Shown here piece by piece: positions 44,401 through 54,509 of a DNA stretch of 64,000 bases. How positions within the stretch are numbered: position 1 is the stretch's first letter; each line of letters starts with the position of its first letter. A program made the position numbers and the translations under genes. Below the pieces are notes generated by a model that saw nothing but the letters and a program-made list of their open reading frames with translations, was not told the origin of the DNA and did no database searches. Origin of the DNA: Piliocolobus tephrosceles (lineage: Eukaryota; Chordata; Mammalia; Primates; Cercopithecidae); NCBI RefSeq assembly GCF_002776525.5, contig NC_045446.1:69604047-69668046 (forward strand), read 5' to 3'.

Positions 44401-44709
44401 GGGACAAATCCCTTAAAAGGCACTAAACAGCCTCTTAATAAAAGGGCTTGAATCATGTTCTGGGAATACAGTTCAGCAAAGACCCTAATTCTGCTTTTGG
44501 GGTCAGGGAACACATGGGACAACATGTTTGTCTCCAAGATTCATTTCACAGGGAAACCGAGCCAGACATTCTAGGCAGAGAAGGAGCATATGTCCAGAAA
44601 ATGGTATTTGTAACAGCCTCAGAAAGAGAGAATATTTAATTTTGACTGTTACACTTGCCTTTAAAGAAAATAACATTCAGCATTGCCAGTAGGTTCTTAT
44701 TCAATATTA

Positions 44710-44815
44710 GTCTTCCCTGCAGTTCCACAAACTTCAGGAGGGCAGGTGCCTGTCTTATTGACTACCGTGTGTTTAATGCCTAGCACATGCTTAATAAATA
44801 AATTTTGAGACACAT
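44710..44815 (+). repeat. L2 3' end
   Basis: CAGGAGGGCAGGTGCCTGTC, AATGCCTAGCACATGCTTAA, TAAATAAATTTTGAGACACA. Confidence 0.8.
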
Positions 44816-45854
44816 GAACAAATCTAGTCAAGGTAGAACAGCAGGATAACAATGAATCTAATATTATCCGCCATGGACAAGGGTTAATGCTCAGCTTTAT
44901 TTGATACCCATATTAGCATTTTAAAATTCTAATTTCACACTGCTCTTTACTAGACATGACCAAGGTATTCCTAAAAGGCTTTAAAAGCATAATATTGTAA
45001 AAACTCCCATTACTATATGTATCAATAACATTTTGTATATGTATCTGAAGTAATTATCCTATGCACAGAATTCTAAGCAGAATGCTGTACTTAACCCATG
45101 ATAGCCATTAATTAGATAAAATGAAATGATGTTACAGTTGCTTGCAGCACATTTTAAAGTGAAAACCCATGTGTGACAATAAATGAATGTTCTTTTTATC
45201 TCCTGTAGAAGAAAACCAATGGCTATTGTAGAGACCTCCCAAACATGCTTTCCCCTAGTGAAGCTGGCAGAGCCATCTAAAGAAAAGAACCATTTTGACT
45301 TTGCTTTAGTTAGATCAACAAATATGTCTAAGGCTGGGGGTAAAAGGGGAAAAAAATGGGATCTATTTGCCAGAAGGTAGAGCTGGAGGAGGTTTGGCGA
45401 TTTGATTATTTCCTCTTAAGATGTCTTTGCAAGTATCAAATTGAGAACAGCATCTATTTAGAAGGCTTGTCATAGATACTGTTAAGTGCAGGGTCAGGGC
45501 TTAGTAAATTTTTTCTACCAATAAATATTTTTATTAGAAAATTATTGTAGTAGAATGATTCAGAGGTTTAAAACAGGTATTTGAATTTTCCATAAAATAA
45601 TTTCCCAAGACTGGGCCACGGAGAATTGTTTACCTACAACCACGCAAAATAACGCATGATTATAATTCCTAACTATCTAGAGTAAGCCAGAGTACTGAAA
45701 TCCAAGAGCAGTGTTCATTTTTACCTCCAGTGGGCGCTATGCTCATAAATGAAGGCAGCCAGTTCTGATACCTACTCTGTGTTGGGCTTCCTCTGGCAAC
45801 AGTTGAACTTTCAGGTTGTTAAATGTATTCATGAACGAAGGAAAGAGGAGAGCT
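44816..45854. other. No gene seen; AT-rich
   Basis: Unassigned. The frame at 45183-45380 starts just before a CTCCTGTAGAAG acceptor-like text, but its 65 codons show no recognised domain and the case for an exon is weak. Confidence 0.4.
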
Positions 45855-45925
45855 TTGTGTTAACCTGACCTGAGTTCCACTTCTGGCTGTACTATTTAGT
45901 AGCTGTATGTCTGGGCAAATCATGA
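45855..45925 (+). repeat. MIR fragment
   Basis: TGAGTTCCACTTCTGGCTGT, TAGTAGCTGTATGTCTGGGC. Confidence 0.65.
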
Positions 45926-46130
45926 GGCTGGCATGGAACAGTATTCCCTCTCCTCTGTGATTACATTTCCAAATCTGAGCGTGGAAAAGAAATGACAGAA
46001 ACAGCCATTGAGAGATAAAACAAGTAATAACTTGCCTAATCCTGAATTGGAGAGATTTATAGTTGGAAACAACATATTACCTGGCCCTGCCCTGAGTTCT
46101 GAGACAATATGTAACATCAAAATCATCATA

Positions 46131-46166
46131 TGTATATGTGTGTGTGTGTATATGTGTGTGTGTGTA

Positions 46167-46198
<32 letters not shown>

Positions 46199-46220
46199 CA
46201 CACACACACACATATATATA
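46131..46220. repeat. Compound TG/TA/CA microsatellite with a 38-bp perfect palindrome
   Basis: TG-rich stretches, then (TG)n(TA)n(CA)n. Positions 46175-46212 are perfectly self-complementary with the centre at 46193/46194, and a further TA run follows. Confidence 0.95.
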
Positions 46221-46329
46221 TTTCATTCCACAAATATTTGTGGTGTTGTGGTGTATTTACAACACATCAATGACTGTGCTAAGGAATGAGGATTCATGTA
46301 GAGCAAATGTAGACATGGTCCCTTTGGAG

Positions 46330-46560
46330 TGGTTCACAGTTAGCAGATTCTTTTATATGCATATCTCAGCAATGTGAAATAGGAGTTGTTGATGACCCAA
46401 TATTACAGATGACAAAATAGAAGCCAAGAGTCAGAAAATCTGAATGTAACACAAGAAATTGGAATCAAGAGTAACTCTCAGAAAGTCTGGCTCTAAAGCT
46501 AGTGTTCTCTGCACTGTACTTGTGGACTCTCCATTTTATATCAACAACAGCATAGATATC
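46330..46560 (-). repeat. MIR SINE, antisense (first of a pair)
   Basis: ATATTACAGATGACAAAATA, GAAGCCAAGAGTCAGAAAAT, TCTGGCTCTAAAGCTAGTGT. Confidence 0.65.
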
Positions 46561-46564
46561 TGTT

Positions 46565-46790
46565 TAGTGTTGGACACGTGGCAAAGTGCTTTTTGCTGAC
46601 TCAATTTCATTTAATTCTGTGATGTAGATATTTTTACTATTATCTCCACAATTCATTGATATATGTATCATTGAGACCCAGAGGGATGTGGTGGCTGGTT
46701 CAAGATCACTCAAGTAGCTAAAGTCAGAGCAGAGACTAGATTCCAGTGTTTCTGATGCCAAACTCTGTCCACCATACGTGGACTCCCAGT
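46565..46790 (-). repeat. MIR SINE, antisense (second of a pair)
   Basis: GCAAAGTGCTTTTTGCTGAC, ATTTTTACTATTATCTCCAC, GACCCAGAGGGATGTGGTGG, AAGTCAGAGCAGAGACTAGA. Confidence 0.75.
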
Positions 46791-47884
46791 TTAAATATTT
46801 CTAAATTCAGAATCTTTGAGCCTTATTTTCATGGTCTAGGATTATTTCCATGACCTATGTAAATTATAATTAAATCCATGCTAATAGGCCATTTTGTGGC
46901 AAAACCTCAATAAGCAGTGAGCCAAGGCCTGCAGGCTTGCAAAATTATTTATGGTGAACTCCGATGGCTGCTGTTACTCAATCTATATGTGCTGCAGCAA
47001 AGTGTTTACTCCTCTATGCAAACTGACTACTCAACTACATTTTTCTTCATTCCCCCTCAGCAAAATTGGGGAACTCAGCCTCTAGCATATGGAAGCATTT
47101 CTATGCTGCTAGATTTTCTGATGCGGGTGGGATAGGGATGGTGGAAGTATGATTTGCAACGATGTGTTGGAAGAAACATATATTTCCGAGTGAGGCTGAT
47201 TGGACTAGGTTCCATGTGACAAAAGTTGTCTCCAGAAAAGACATGTTTTCTTCCACTTTACCCCCACTTCACCATTTGTTAAAAATCAGTGATTTCTGGA
47301 TCTGTCTTAACACTTGTGAGAACACAAAATCCAGAAGATCTGGGCTTTTTCTTTTTTTTCCTATAATGCTGAACCTTTCTGGTGGGCTCAGGTTTCTGCA
47401 AACTGCTCCCAAATGGGCACAGACAAGGAGCTGAACACTTCCTTCAGGTGTTCGTGACCACACTAAAGATTTTTTAAAGTAAATTAAATTACTAAATGTG
47501 TAAGCACTGTGTGAATAGATGGCACTTTTAAACTTAGTATGCCTAACATGTTAATTTTATGAGTAAACCTATACATAATACATTATTCTATTCTCAGATG
47601 AACAAAGGGCTGCTCCAGCTGCCAAGGGCATGGAAACAATGTGACATATATCTTTAGTGTTCTAATAAATATCCTTTTTTTTCTCCTTGAAATGATACTT
47701 TTCCCTTTATTTAGACTCAAATTTGTTTATGGCGCTGGTCTACTGCATCAGGTAAAGACCTGTCAACCACATAGGAGCTTTCTCTACCTCGTTTTCTATT
47801 TAGAAATGCATGGAAACATAAAGAAACTAAAGGCTTCTGCATGACTTTGAAGGACACATGGATAATTTGAAACCAGAGTATTTG
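46791..47884. other. No gene seen
   Basis: No recognised repeat; frames at 46917-47434 (+) lack domain content. Confidence 0.45.
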
Positions 47885-48140
47885 ATGTGTGCCAAGGACC
47901 CTATCCCCTGCTTTGTCGTTTTAACAATGCCTTAAGTGTAAGTGCGTTTGTGGCTCTCTTCTCAAGGATCTCTCACGGACATCCTCTCCTTCGTTCCTCC
48001 CAGCATCCCTGGATGTCTGTCTTTAGGGATTGTTATTATCCCTGTTTTCGAATGACAAAACTCAGGATCTGAGAGACTATATAACTTCTTGTAGGTTACA
48101 CACAGAGTGAGCGGGTGGAGTTCAGGTCTCGGCTCTTCAC
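47885..48140 (-). repeat. MIR-like SINE, antisense, with internal insertion
   Basis: TGTGTGCCAAGGACCCTATC on the left and ATTATCCCTGTTTTCGAATG, ACAAAACTCAGGATCTGAGA, CACACAGAGTGAGCGGGTGG on the right. Confidence 0.65.
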
Positions 48141-48604
48141 AGCCTCCTCGCCCACTTGCTGCAGGCATGTGGGTATCCAGGGTGCTCTTCCCAGGACTAG
48201 GGTGAGGAGCACTGGAAGTCAGGGGACAGAGACTTCCTGGGCACCCTGGCTCCTGCATTAATAGAGCAAGGCGGCTGACCTGAGTACCATCCCTACGGCT
48301 TCCTTCTTTGACACTCTGCAGGTTTTGTACTTTCAAGGATCTAAACCTTGAGGCAGTGACTCAAAAGGTCTTGGATTTGGATGTTTAAATGTATGTACTG
48401 CCTTTCACATGTGTCATACAAATCAAATTCATAAATACAGGTAATAATACTATTTCTTAAAGTACTCAAAAGGAGGTTGGGGGGTTGAAGTTTTACTTAG
48501 ATCTGACATCACCATTGAGATATTCACATTCATATGTTTTTCCCCAATAGCTGAACTCCCGATGGCAAAGTTGCTGGATTTGGTGCCATTGTACTCCTTT
48601 CCTG
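48141..48604. other. No gene seen
   Basis: Unassigned. Confidence 0.5.
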
Positions 48605-48695
48605 CTACCATCTCCACACCCTCTTTTTTCTGTCTCAGGAACTAGCACAGTGCCTGGTGCCTAGCTAGCTACTCAATAAAGAGCTGGTTTAGCTT
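48605..48695 (+). repeat. L2 3' end
   Basis: GAACTAGCACAGTGCCTGGT, CTACTCAATAAAGAGCTGG. Confidence 0.8.
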
Positions 48696-49254
48696 TGCCA
48701 TTATTTTATTCTTATTTAATTCTACCTAATATATAAAGCCACAGAGATTTTTGAACATAAGTTTAAAGAAGTGATAATAAATGCCTCCCAAAATAAAGTA
48801 ACTCTTTATAGAAACTTATTGAATCAGTATTATCACATGTGCAAGCTATACTCAGATAATATGCAAGTCAATTAAAAACAGGGCCACCTTCTAAGAAGGT
48901 CTGAAGAGTTTCCAACGTGAAGGGCACTGAATACTGTGTGTGAAGGCATGCCTGATTTTCCAGGACACTTCTTTTTTTCCTGTAATTTTACTTTTTTCAA
49001 TTATTTTATTAAATGTACAACCAGATATAATTCTACCTTTAAACCATTGTTAGATTTTTCATATAAATTCATCAATTTGAAGCAAACAAATCCTTTTTCA
49101 GGCCAAAATCGGGTCTCTTGATTTTTATCTTGGAGAAATTAAGTCCCTGTAGCTTGGTGGCATATGAGAACCCTCTTGGGTGGACTGGCAAACACAATCC
49201 TCTGGTTTTTTAACCTAGGACCCATAAGACACTCTCAAATCAATTAGTTTTCAA
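48696..49254. other. No gene seen; AT-rich
   Basis: Unassigned. Confidence 0.5.
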
Positions 49255-49400
49255 AGCACCCATGCATTGAGAGTACGCTATGTGAGGCATTGTACTGTTT
49301 GCAGTAACCACGAAGGCTGACTCTGACTGTCTCCATTTTATAGGCAAGGAAACTAAGGCTCAAAGCCACATGGCTAGGAGCTGGCAGAGCAAAGTGTTAG
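49255..49400 (-). repeat. MIR fragment, antisense
   Basis: CATTTTATAGGCAAGGAAAC, TAAGGCTCAAAGCCACATGG, CTAGGAGCTGGCAGAGCAAA. Confidence 0.85.
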
Positions 49401-49809
49401 ACTCCGGTCTGTAGAGCTCCAAAGCCTGTATTCTCTCCACCACCTCCCTCTTATCTACTGCTCTGGGACCCTGATCTCCTCCTCTATGCAGAATTCACTG
49501 TTGACAGAGCTCCAAGCTAAAAACCATTGCCTCAAAATGACAGAGGAAAATCGAGTTGTCAGATGTGACCCAGAGCAAAGCTCTAATTCAGAATCATTTA
49601 GTTTCATATCTGCCACCTGAGACCACAGCCACATTTCTCCTTTCTCACTGAAGGAGAACGCAGAGACATACTTTCTCAGACTTACTTTTTAGGACCTGCA
49701 TCTGTGGAGGCGCTGCTGCCATGGGACTTGCCAGTCACTAACATTTAGAGTTATACTTGCTACATGACGGTTGAAACCCCCATGCCTACTTACTTAAAAA
49801 AAAATTCCT
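49401..49809. other. No gene seen
   Basis: Unassigned. Confidence 0.5.
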
Positions 49810-50116
49810 GGCCGGGTGCGGTGGCTCAAGCCTGTAATCCCAGCACTTTGGGAGGCCGAGACGGGCGGATCACGAGGTCAGGAGTTCGAGACCATCCTGG
49901 CTAACACGGTGAAACCCCGTCTCTACTAAAAAAAATACAAAAAGCTAGCCGGGCGAGGTGGCTGGTGCCTGTAGTCCCAGCTACTCGGGAGGCTGAGGCA
50001 GGAGAATGGCGTAAACCCGGGAGGCGGAGCTTGCAGTGAGCTGAGATCCAGCCACTGCACTCCAGCCCAGGTGACAGAGCGAGACTCCGTCTTAAAAAAA
50101 AAAAAAAAAAAAAAAA
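49810..50116 (+). mobile_element. Young AluY of an Old World monkey lineage
   Basis: Nearly intact: GGCCGGGTGCGGTGGCTCAA start, CACGAGGTCAGGAGTTCGAG, TCCTGGCTAACACGGTGAAA, and a pure A-tail of more than 20. GCTCAAGCC near the start, GGCGTAAACCCGGG and GAGATCCAGCCACTGC in the right arm differ from human AluY (GCTCACGCC, GGCGTGAAC, GAGATCGCGCCACTGC) and match the monkey AluYRa-type pattern as I know it. It retains most of its CpGs, so it is the youngest insertion here. Confidence 0.95.
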
Positions 50117-50439
50117 GTCCTTCTCTGGATTTTTAGCAGATCCCGACTTGCTACTCTGTCCTGTGCCTGTATCTCCAGACCCACTGGGCACCATGGAAAG
50201 CCAATGCTTAATTTCTTCTAATGATGCAAGAGGTAGAAGAAAGAGCCTCTTGAAGCCCTAGCTACCTGCTAAAATTTGTAGAATTTTGTCCCTTGCCACA
50301 GGTCACACCCTATTTTAATGTTACAAACAAACAAACTCAAAAACGCTGAAAGTGAGTTTCTGATCTCTGAATAAGTAGGTACTTCTAAGGATAATAAGTG
50401 GAAGAAAGCATAATGAAAGATATCAATAGACTGACTACA
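50117..50439. other. No gene seen
   Basis: Unassigned. Confidence 0.5.
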
Positions 50440-51345
50440 TAAGACTCAAATTTCTGTGCACCAAAACATTCATTAAAAAATAAAAGGCAAATAACACTGG
50501 GAAAATGTTTTTTAATAGAGTGGCAAAGACCTAATATCTTTCATAAAGATGGAACTTTTATGAAATGATGAAAAAATTAGTAGGAAAATGGACAAAGGGC
50601 ATAAACAGAAAATTCATAAAAGAGTAAAGACAAACAGCTAATAAACATGAAAAAGTTTCATCTCACTAATAATCAAAGAAATAAAATTAAAACAATATTA
50701 AAGAACTAGTTTTTGTATATCAATATGTCAAAAGTGAAAAAGAAAAATAATTCCTAATGTTTGTAATATGAGAATTGTTTTTACTTTTTTCAATTTGATA
50801 TACACAAATTCACTTCTCATTACTGTTCAACTTTGCATTTCTTTGACTAAAAAAAGTTTTAAAAATACTGATGTTCCTTGACTTATTGATTCCAATTCTA
50901 GTCATCTATGCTAAGGAAGTAATCAAAGATGGAAACATTATATATGTTTATCACAGCATTATTTACATTAACAAAAGTTGGAATGGTAGAGAACTGAAAC
51001 GTTCAGGGAAAAGAATTGGTTCACTAAATAATGGTACATGTATTACTATGCATGCAGAAAAATTGTTGTAAAAAATAGTTGTAATGACATTAGAAAATGT
51101 TCATGACACATCTATACATCCATAGGCACACACACGTATATACAATATAATCTTAGTTGCTTAAAATGTCTCCTATAAACACACCCACAAAGAGGAAGGA
51201 AGTTCATAAGTGTGCAACAGTGATTATTTCTTGGTGGAGGAAATACAGTATTGTGGGTGTTTTATTTTCTTCTTTCCATTTAACTTCAGCATTTTCTATA
51301 ATGAACATGCATTGCCTTAATAATCAGAAAAGATTTCCAACAAAC
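50440..51345 (+). mobile_element. Old L1 (L1M) ORF2 end and 3' region
   Basis: AAATGGACAAAGGGCATAAA, CATCTCACTAATAATCAAAG, TTATCACAGCATTATTTACA, AAATAATGGTACATGTATTA, GTGATTATTTCTTGGTGGAG and the CATTTTCTATAATGAACATG end follow the L1 sense order. Confidence 0.88.
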
Positions 51346-51968
51346 GTTATTAATAAATAAGAAAGAAAATATCTGGGCAGCTTGTGTTGAAGGCCCACCA
51401 AGAAAGTCTAAACACAGTCCCCTTCCCTGAACAACTCTGCACACAGAGTCCATAACATGGTTTAGCTGCCAAGTCAGAGTCTGGGGATATGAGGGTAGGG
51501 ATATGAACCTCCTAGAATTAAGCCTGAATGCAGAACAAAAGTTAAGCTAAGCCAATCAGAGCATGCCTGGTTATTGTCAGCATACTGTGAAAGTAGTAAA
51601 CGGTAAAACGCATTTTGAATACTTGCTTAAAAGTCAAGTATGATGCACATGAGATGTTTGCTACCACAAAAGTGAAATACTGTTAGTTACTATTCGGATA
51701 AGTAGAAACATGCTATTCTAAAAAAGCACCTTTACTTTATATAGCAATTCTTTAAAAAATATGAAAATATTTTTCTTAAATGTAATGTATGTATATCATG
51801 GAAAATTTAGAACTATGGAAAAGTAGAGACAAAAAATGATAGTTCTACCATGTAAAGATGACCATAATTCAAATTTTATAGTATTTCTGCCCTTAGAATG
51901 GTATTTTTATTTATTTGTTTTTGGTCCTATTTCTTCCACATAATTGAGATCATAACATATTTTGTTTC
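51346..51968. other. No gene seen; possible worn LINE near 51750-51960
   Basis: The right part (GTATATCATGGAAAATTTAG, TCTACCATGTAAAGATGACC) resembles an old dispersed repeat I cannot name. Confidence 0.45.
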
Positions 51969-52272
51969 TAAAGAGGTAGAATTTTTTTTTTTTTTGAGAC
52001 AGTCTCACTCTTGCTCAGACTGAAGTGCAGTGGCACGATCTCGGCTCACAGCAACCTCTACCTCCCAGGTTCAAGTGATTCTCTTGCCCCAGCCTCCTGA
52101 ATGGCTGGTGTTACAGACATGCACCACCATACCTGGCTAATTTTTGTATTTTTAATAGAGACGGGGTCTCACCATGTTGGCCAGGCTGGTTTCGAACTCC
52201 TGGCTTCAAGTGATCCACCCACCTCAGTCTCCCAGAATGCTGGGATTACAGGTGTGAGCCACTGCACCCGGC
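51969..52272 (-). mobile_element. Alu (AluS-like), antisense, full length
   Basis: T-tail at 51982-51995, GAGACAGTCTCACTCTTGCT, ends GTGAGCCACTGCACCCGGC. Confidence 0.96.
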
Positions 52273-52351
52273 TAAGAAATAACCTAACCTATTGTTCCTT
52301 AATGTTTTTGCATTGGAGGAAAAATCACCATAATATAAGGGATTTGTAATT

Positions 52352-52377
52352 CACTGAGTGAGTGAGTGAGTGAGTGG
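52352..52377. repeat. (GTGA)n simple repeat
   Basis: Five to six perfect GTGA units. Confidence 0.93.
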
Positions 52378-53179
52378 GGTTGGGGAAAGCACACAATACT
52401 GTCTCCATGCACATGAAGGAAGACATGACTCCTACTAGAGGTTCACAGAGACATCCACAGGACAGAACTGATGAGCAAATACTATTGCAAGTGCATTTGA
52501 AAATAATGTACTAGGCAGAGGTATTTTATCACCTAACTTTGATAAGTATATTTTAAAATATTTTAGAACATCTTATACTCTCTTTTTGGAAACTTTGGCT
52601 TAATCTGTATGCACACGAACTCATATCCTTGGGCTTCGAAATGAGGCACAGAATCTAACCATTGGTTTGAGGCTCTGAAGGCATCTTATTGGATCTATTT
52701 CAACACTAATAGAAATGAGAAAGAGGCCAATCATGGCCTGTATTTTTAAGGGATTTGTGGTTCTCATTTACATTATCAAATACTTTGTAAGACTTCTTTG
52801 GGCCTAAAATTGCCATACTTCACATTCACAGCCAGCTGTGTCCTGTCAGCCAGAGACAGTTCACCCCCAAATCTCGCTGCTCTCTGGCAAGGAGATTCTG
52901 TTGCTGAAATGAGCAGTAACATTTGGGGATAGTGTTTGCAAAACAATGTAAAGCCTTGAGAAATTTGTAATACTTGAGTAAAATCCAGATAATATTTTCA
53001 GTTATCTCCAGCCATCACTTTAGAAAACAATGAGTGAATGAGTAAATGAAAGAAGACAGGCACTGAGAAACTTTCTTGTGGAGAAAACACAGCCCAAGTC
53101 TCAAGGAAGTTATGTTAAAAACAGCATTAGGTTTTGTTTGTGTATTTTCTAAATCAGGAATTTCAAATAATGTCAGCAT
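52378..53179. other. No gene seen; repeat-free block
   Basis: No recognised repeat. 52720-52870 is a candidate for conserved noncoding sequence only because nothing mobile is visible in it. Confidence 0.4.
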
Positions 53180-53320
53180 AATAACTGGCACCATTTATCG
53201 AGTGCCTTAAGCATTGTGCGAAAGCTCCTTTGTAGATATTACAAGTAACTCTTCAATAGTTCTTGGTCATTAGTCCTCCGTTTCACAGATGATGAAACTG
53301 ATGCGTAGTGGAAAAGATAA
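53180..53320 (-). repeat. MIR fragment, antisense
   Basis: CATTTATCGAGTGCCTTAAG, TCCGTTTCACAGATGATGAA, ACTGATGCGTAGTGG. Confidence 0.8.
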
Positions 53321-53337
53321 AAGTGGAATGCCAGTGT

Positions 53338-53396
53338 GTGTTTGTTTGTTTGTTTTTCTGGTTTTTTTTTTTGTTTGTTTTGTTTTTTTTTTTTTG
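53338..53396. repeat. T/G-rich low-complexity run
   Basis: (GTTT)n units followed by T-runs. The frame at 53308-53742 reads it as F/C/L-rich protein and is not a gene. Confidence 0.9.
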
Positions 53397-53551
53397 CTGT
53401 GACTATCTTTTTAATGTAGTCCTTGATTGGATCTATTCTGCAGTTACAAAGGGATCATTTTGGTCTTTGATAATAATTAGTTGGAATTTATTATTTATTT
53501 TTGTGACTGTTCCTGTAAGTCTCAGCAGTAGGACACTGTTAAAATGTGTTG

Positions 53552-53821
53552 TGTTCCACAGTACCAGAAACAAAATACCACATGTTCTCACTTACAAGCA
53601 GGAGCTAAACACTGAGTCCGCATGGACACAAAGAAGGGAGCAACAAAACCGACACTGGGGCCCACTTGAGGGTAGAGGGAGGGAGGATGGAGAGGATCGA
53701 AAAGCTACCTCTCGGATGCTGTGCTTATTCCCTGGGTGGTGAAAGCCCCATGACACACAATTTACCTATATAACAAACCTGCGCAGGTACCACTAAACCT
53801 AAAATAAAAGTTAAAAAAAAT
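53552..53821 (+). mobile_element. L1 3' end, 5'-truncated (primate-age L1)
   Basis: CCACATGTTCTCACTTACAA, GCAGGAGCTAAACACTGAGT, GGACACAAAGAAGGGAGCAA, AACAAACCTGCGCAGGTACC, CTAAAATAAAAGTTAAAAAA: the last ~260 bp of an L1 with its poly-A. Confidence 0.95.
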
Positions 53822-53874
53822 GAGTCCTTAACAGAAAGCGGTTTTCTTTACCCCCTTTTGTAACATCAACAGCT

Positions 53875-54110
53875 AGCATGTATCTGTGGTGGAGGCCCTG
53901 TGTTCACTATTTGGCATGTACTACTGTATATCATATCCTCACCACAACTCTACTGATGGAAGAAAGACCAATCGACCAACACATTAACCAAAAACTTGTT
54001 TTTCAAATGAGGACTTGGAAGCATAGGAAGGCTAAGTGACCTGCCTACAACATACATCTAGTAAGTGACACAAAGTTTGCATCCCTCTCAGTCCGGGCCC
54101 CATCTTCATC
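53875..54110 (-). repeat. MIR SINE, antisense
   Basis: ATCATATCCTCACCACAACT, CAAATGAGGACTTGGAAGCA, AAGTGACCTGCCTACAACAT, TCTAGTAAGTGACACAAAGT. Confidence 0.75.
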
Positions 54111-54213
54111 CACTGAGTTGTGATCTCCACTAATCAATAAGAACCCCTCATCATAAAATTACAGAATTTAGAGGAGTAAGGTCTTAAGAAGCTCCTTATA
54201 AAAAGTACATGGA

Positions 54214-54497
54214 GGCCAGGCACAGTGGCTCATGCCTGTAATCCCAGTACTTTGGGAGGCTGGGGTGGGTGGATCACTTGGGGTCAGGAGTTCGAGACTA
54301 TCCTGGCCAACATGGTGAAACCCATCTCTACTAAAAATACAAAAATTAGCCGGGCATGGTTGCCAGCTCCTGTAGTCCCAGCTACTCTGGAGGCTGAGGC
54401 AGGAGAATTGCTTGAACCTGGGAAGGGGAGGTTGCAGTGAGCCAAGATCACACCACTGGACTCTAGCCTGGGCAACAGAGCAAGACCCCATCAAAAG
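54214..54497 (+). mobile_element. Alu (AluS-like), full length, short tail
   Basis: GGCCAGGCACAGTGGCTCAT start; exact 12-bp target duplication AAAGTACATGGA at 54202-54213 and 54498-54509. The A-tail has almost gone. Confidence 0.97.
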
Positions 54498-54509
54498 AAA
54501 GTACATGGA

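Noticed and set aside
46008..46377. C/V-rich and T/H-rich frames
   Set aside because: Translations of TG/CA microsatellite.
53308..53742. 144-codon plus-strand frame with membrane-like start
   Set aside because: F/L/C-rich start is a T/G simple repeat; the end is L1 3' sequence.
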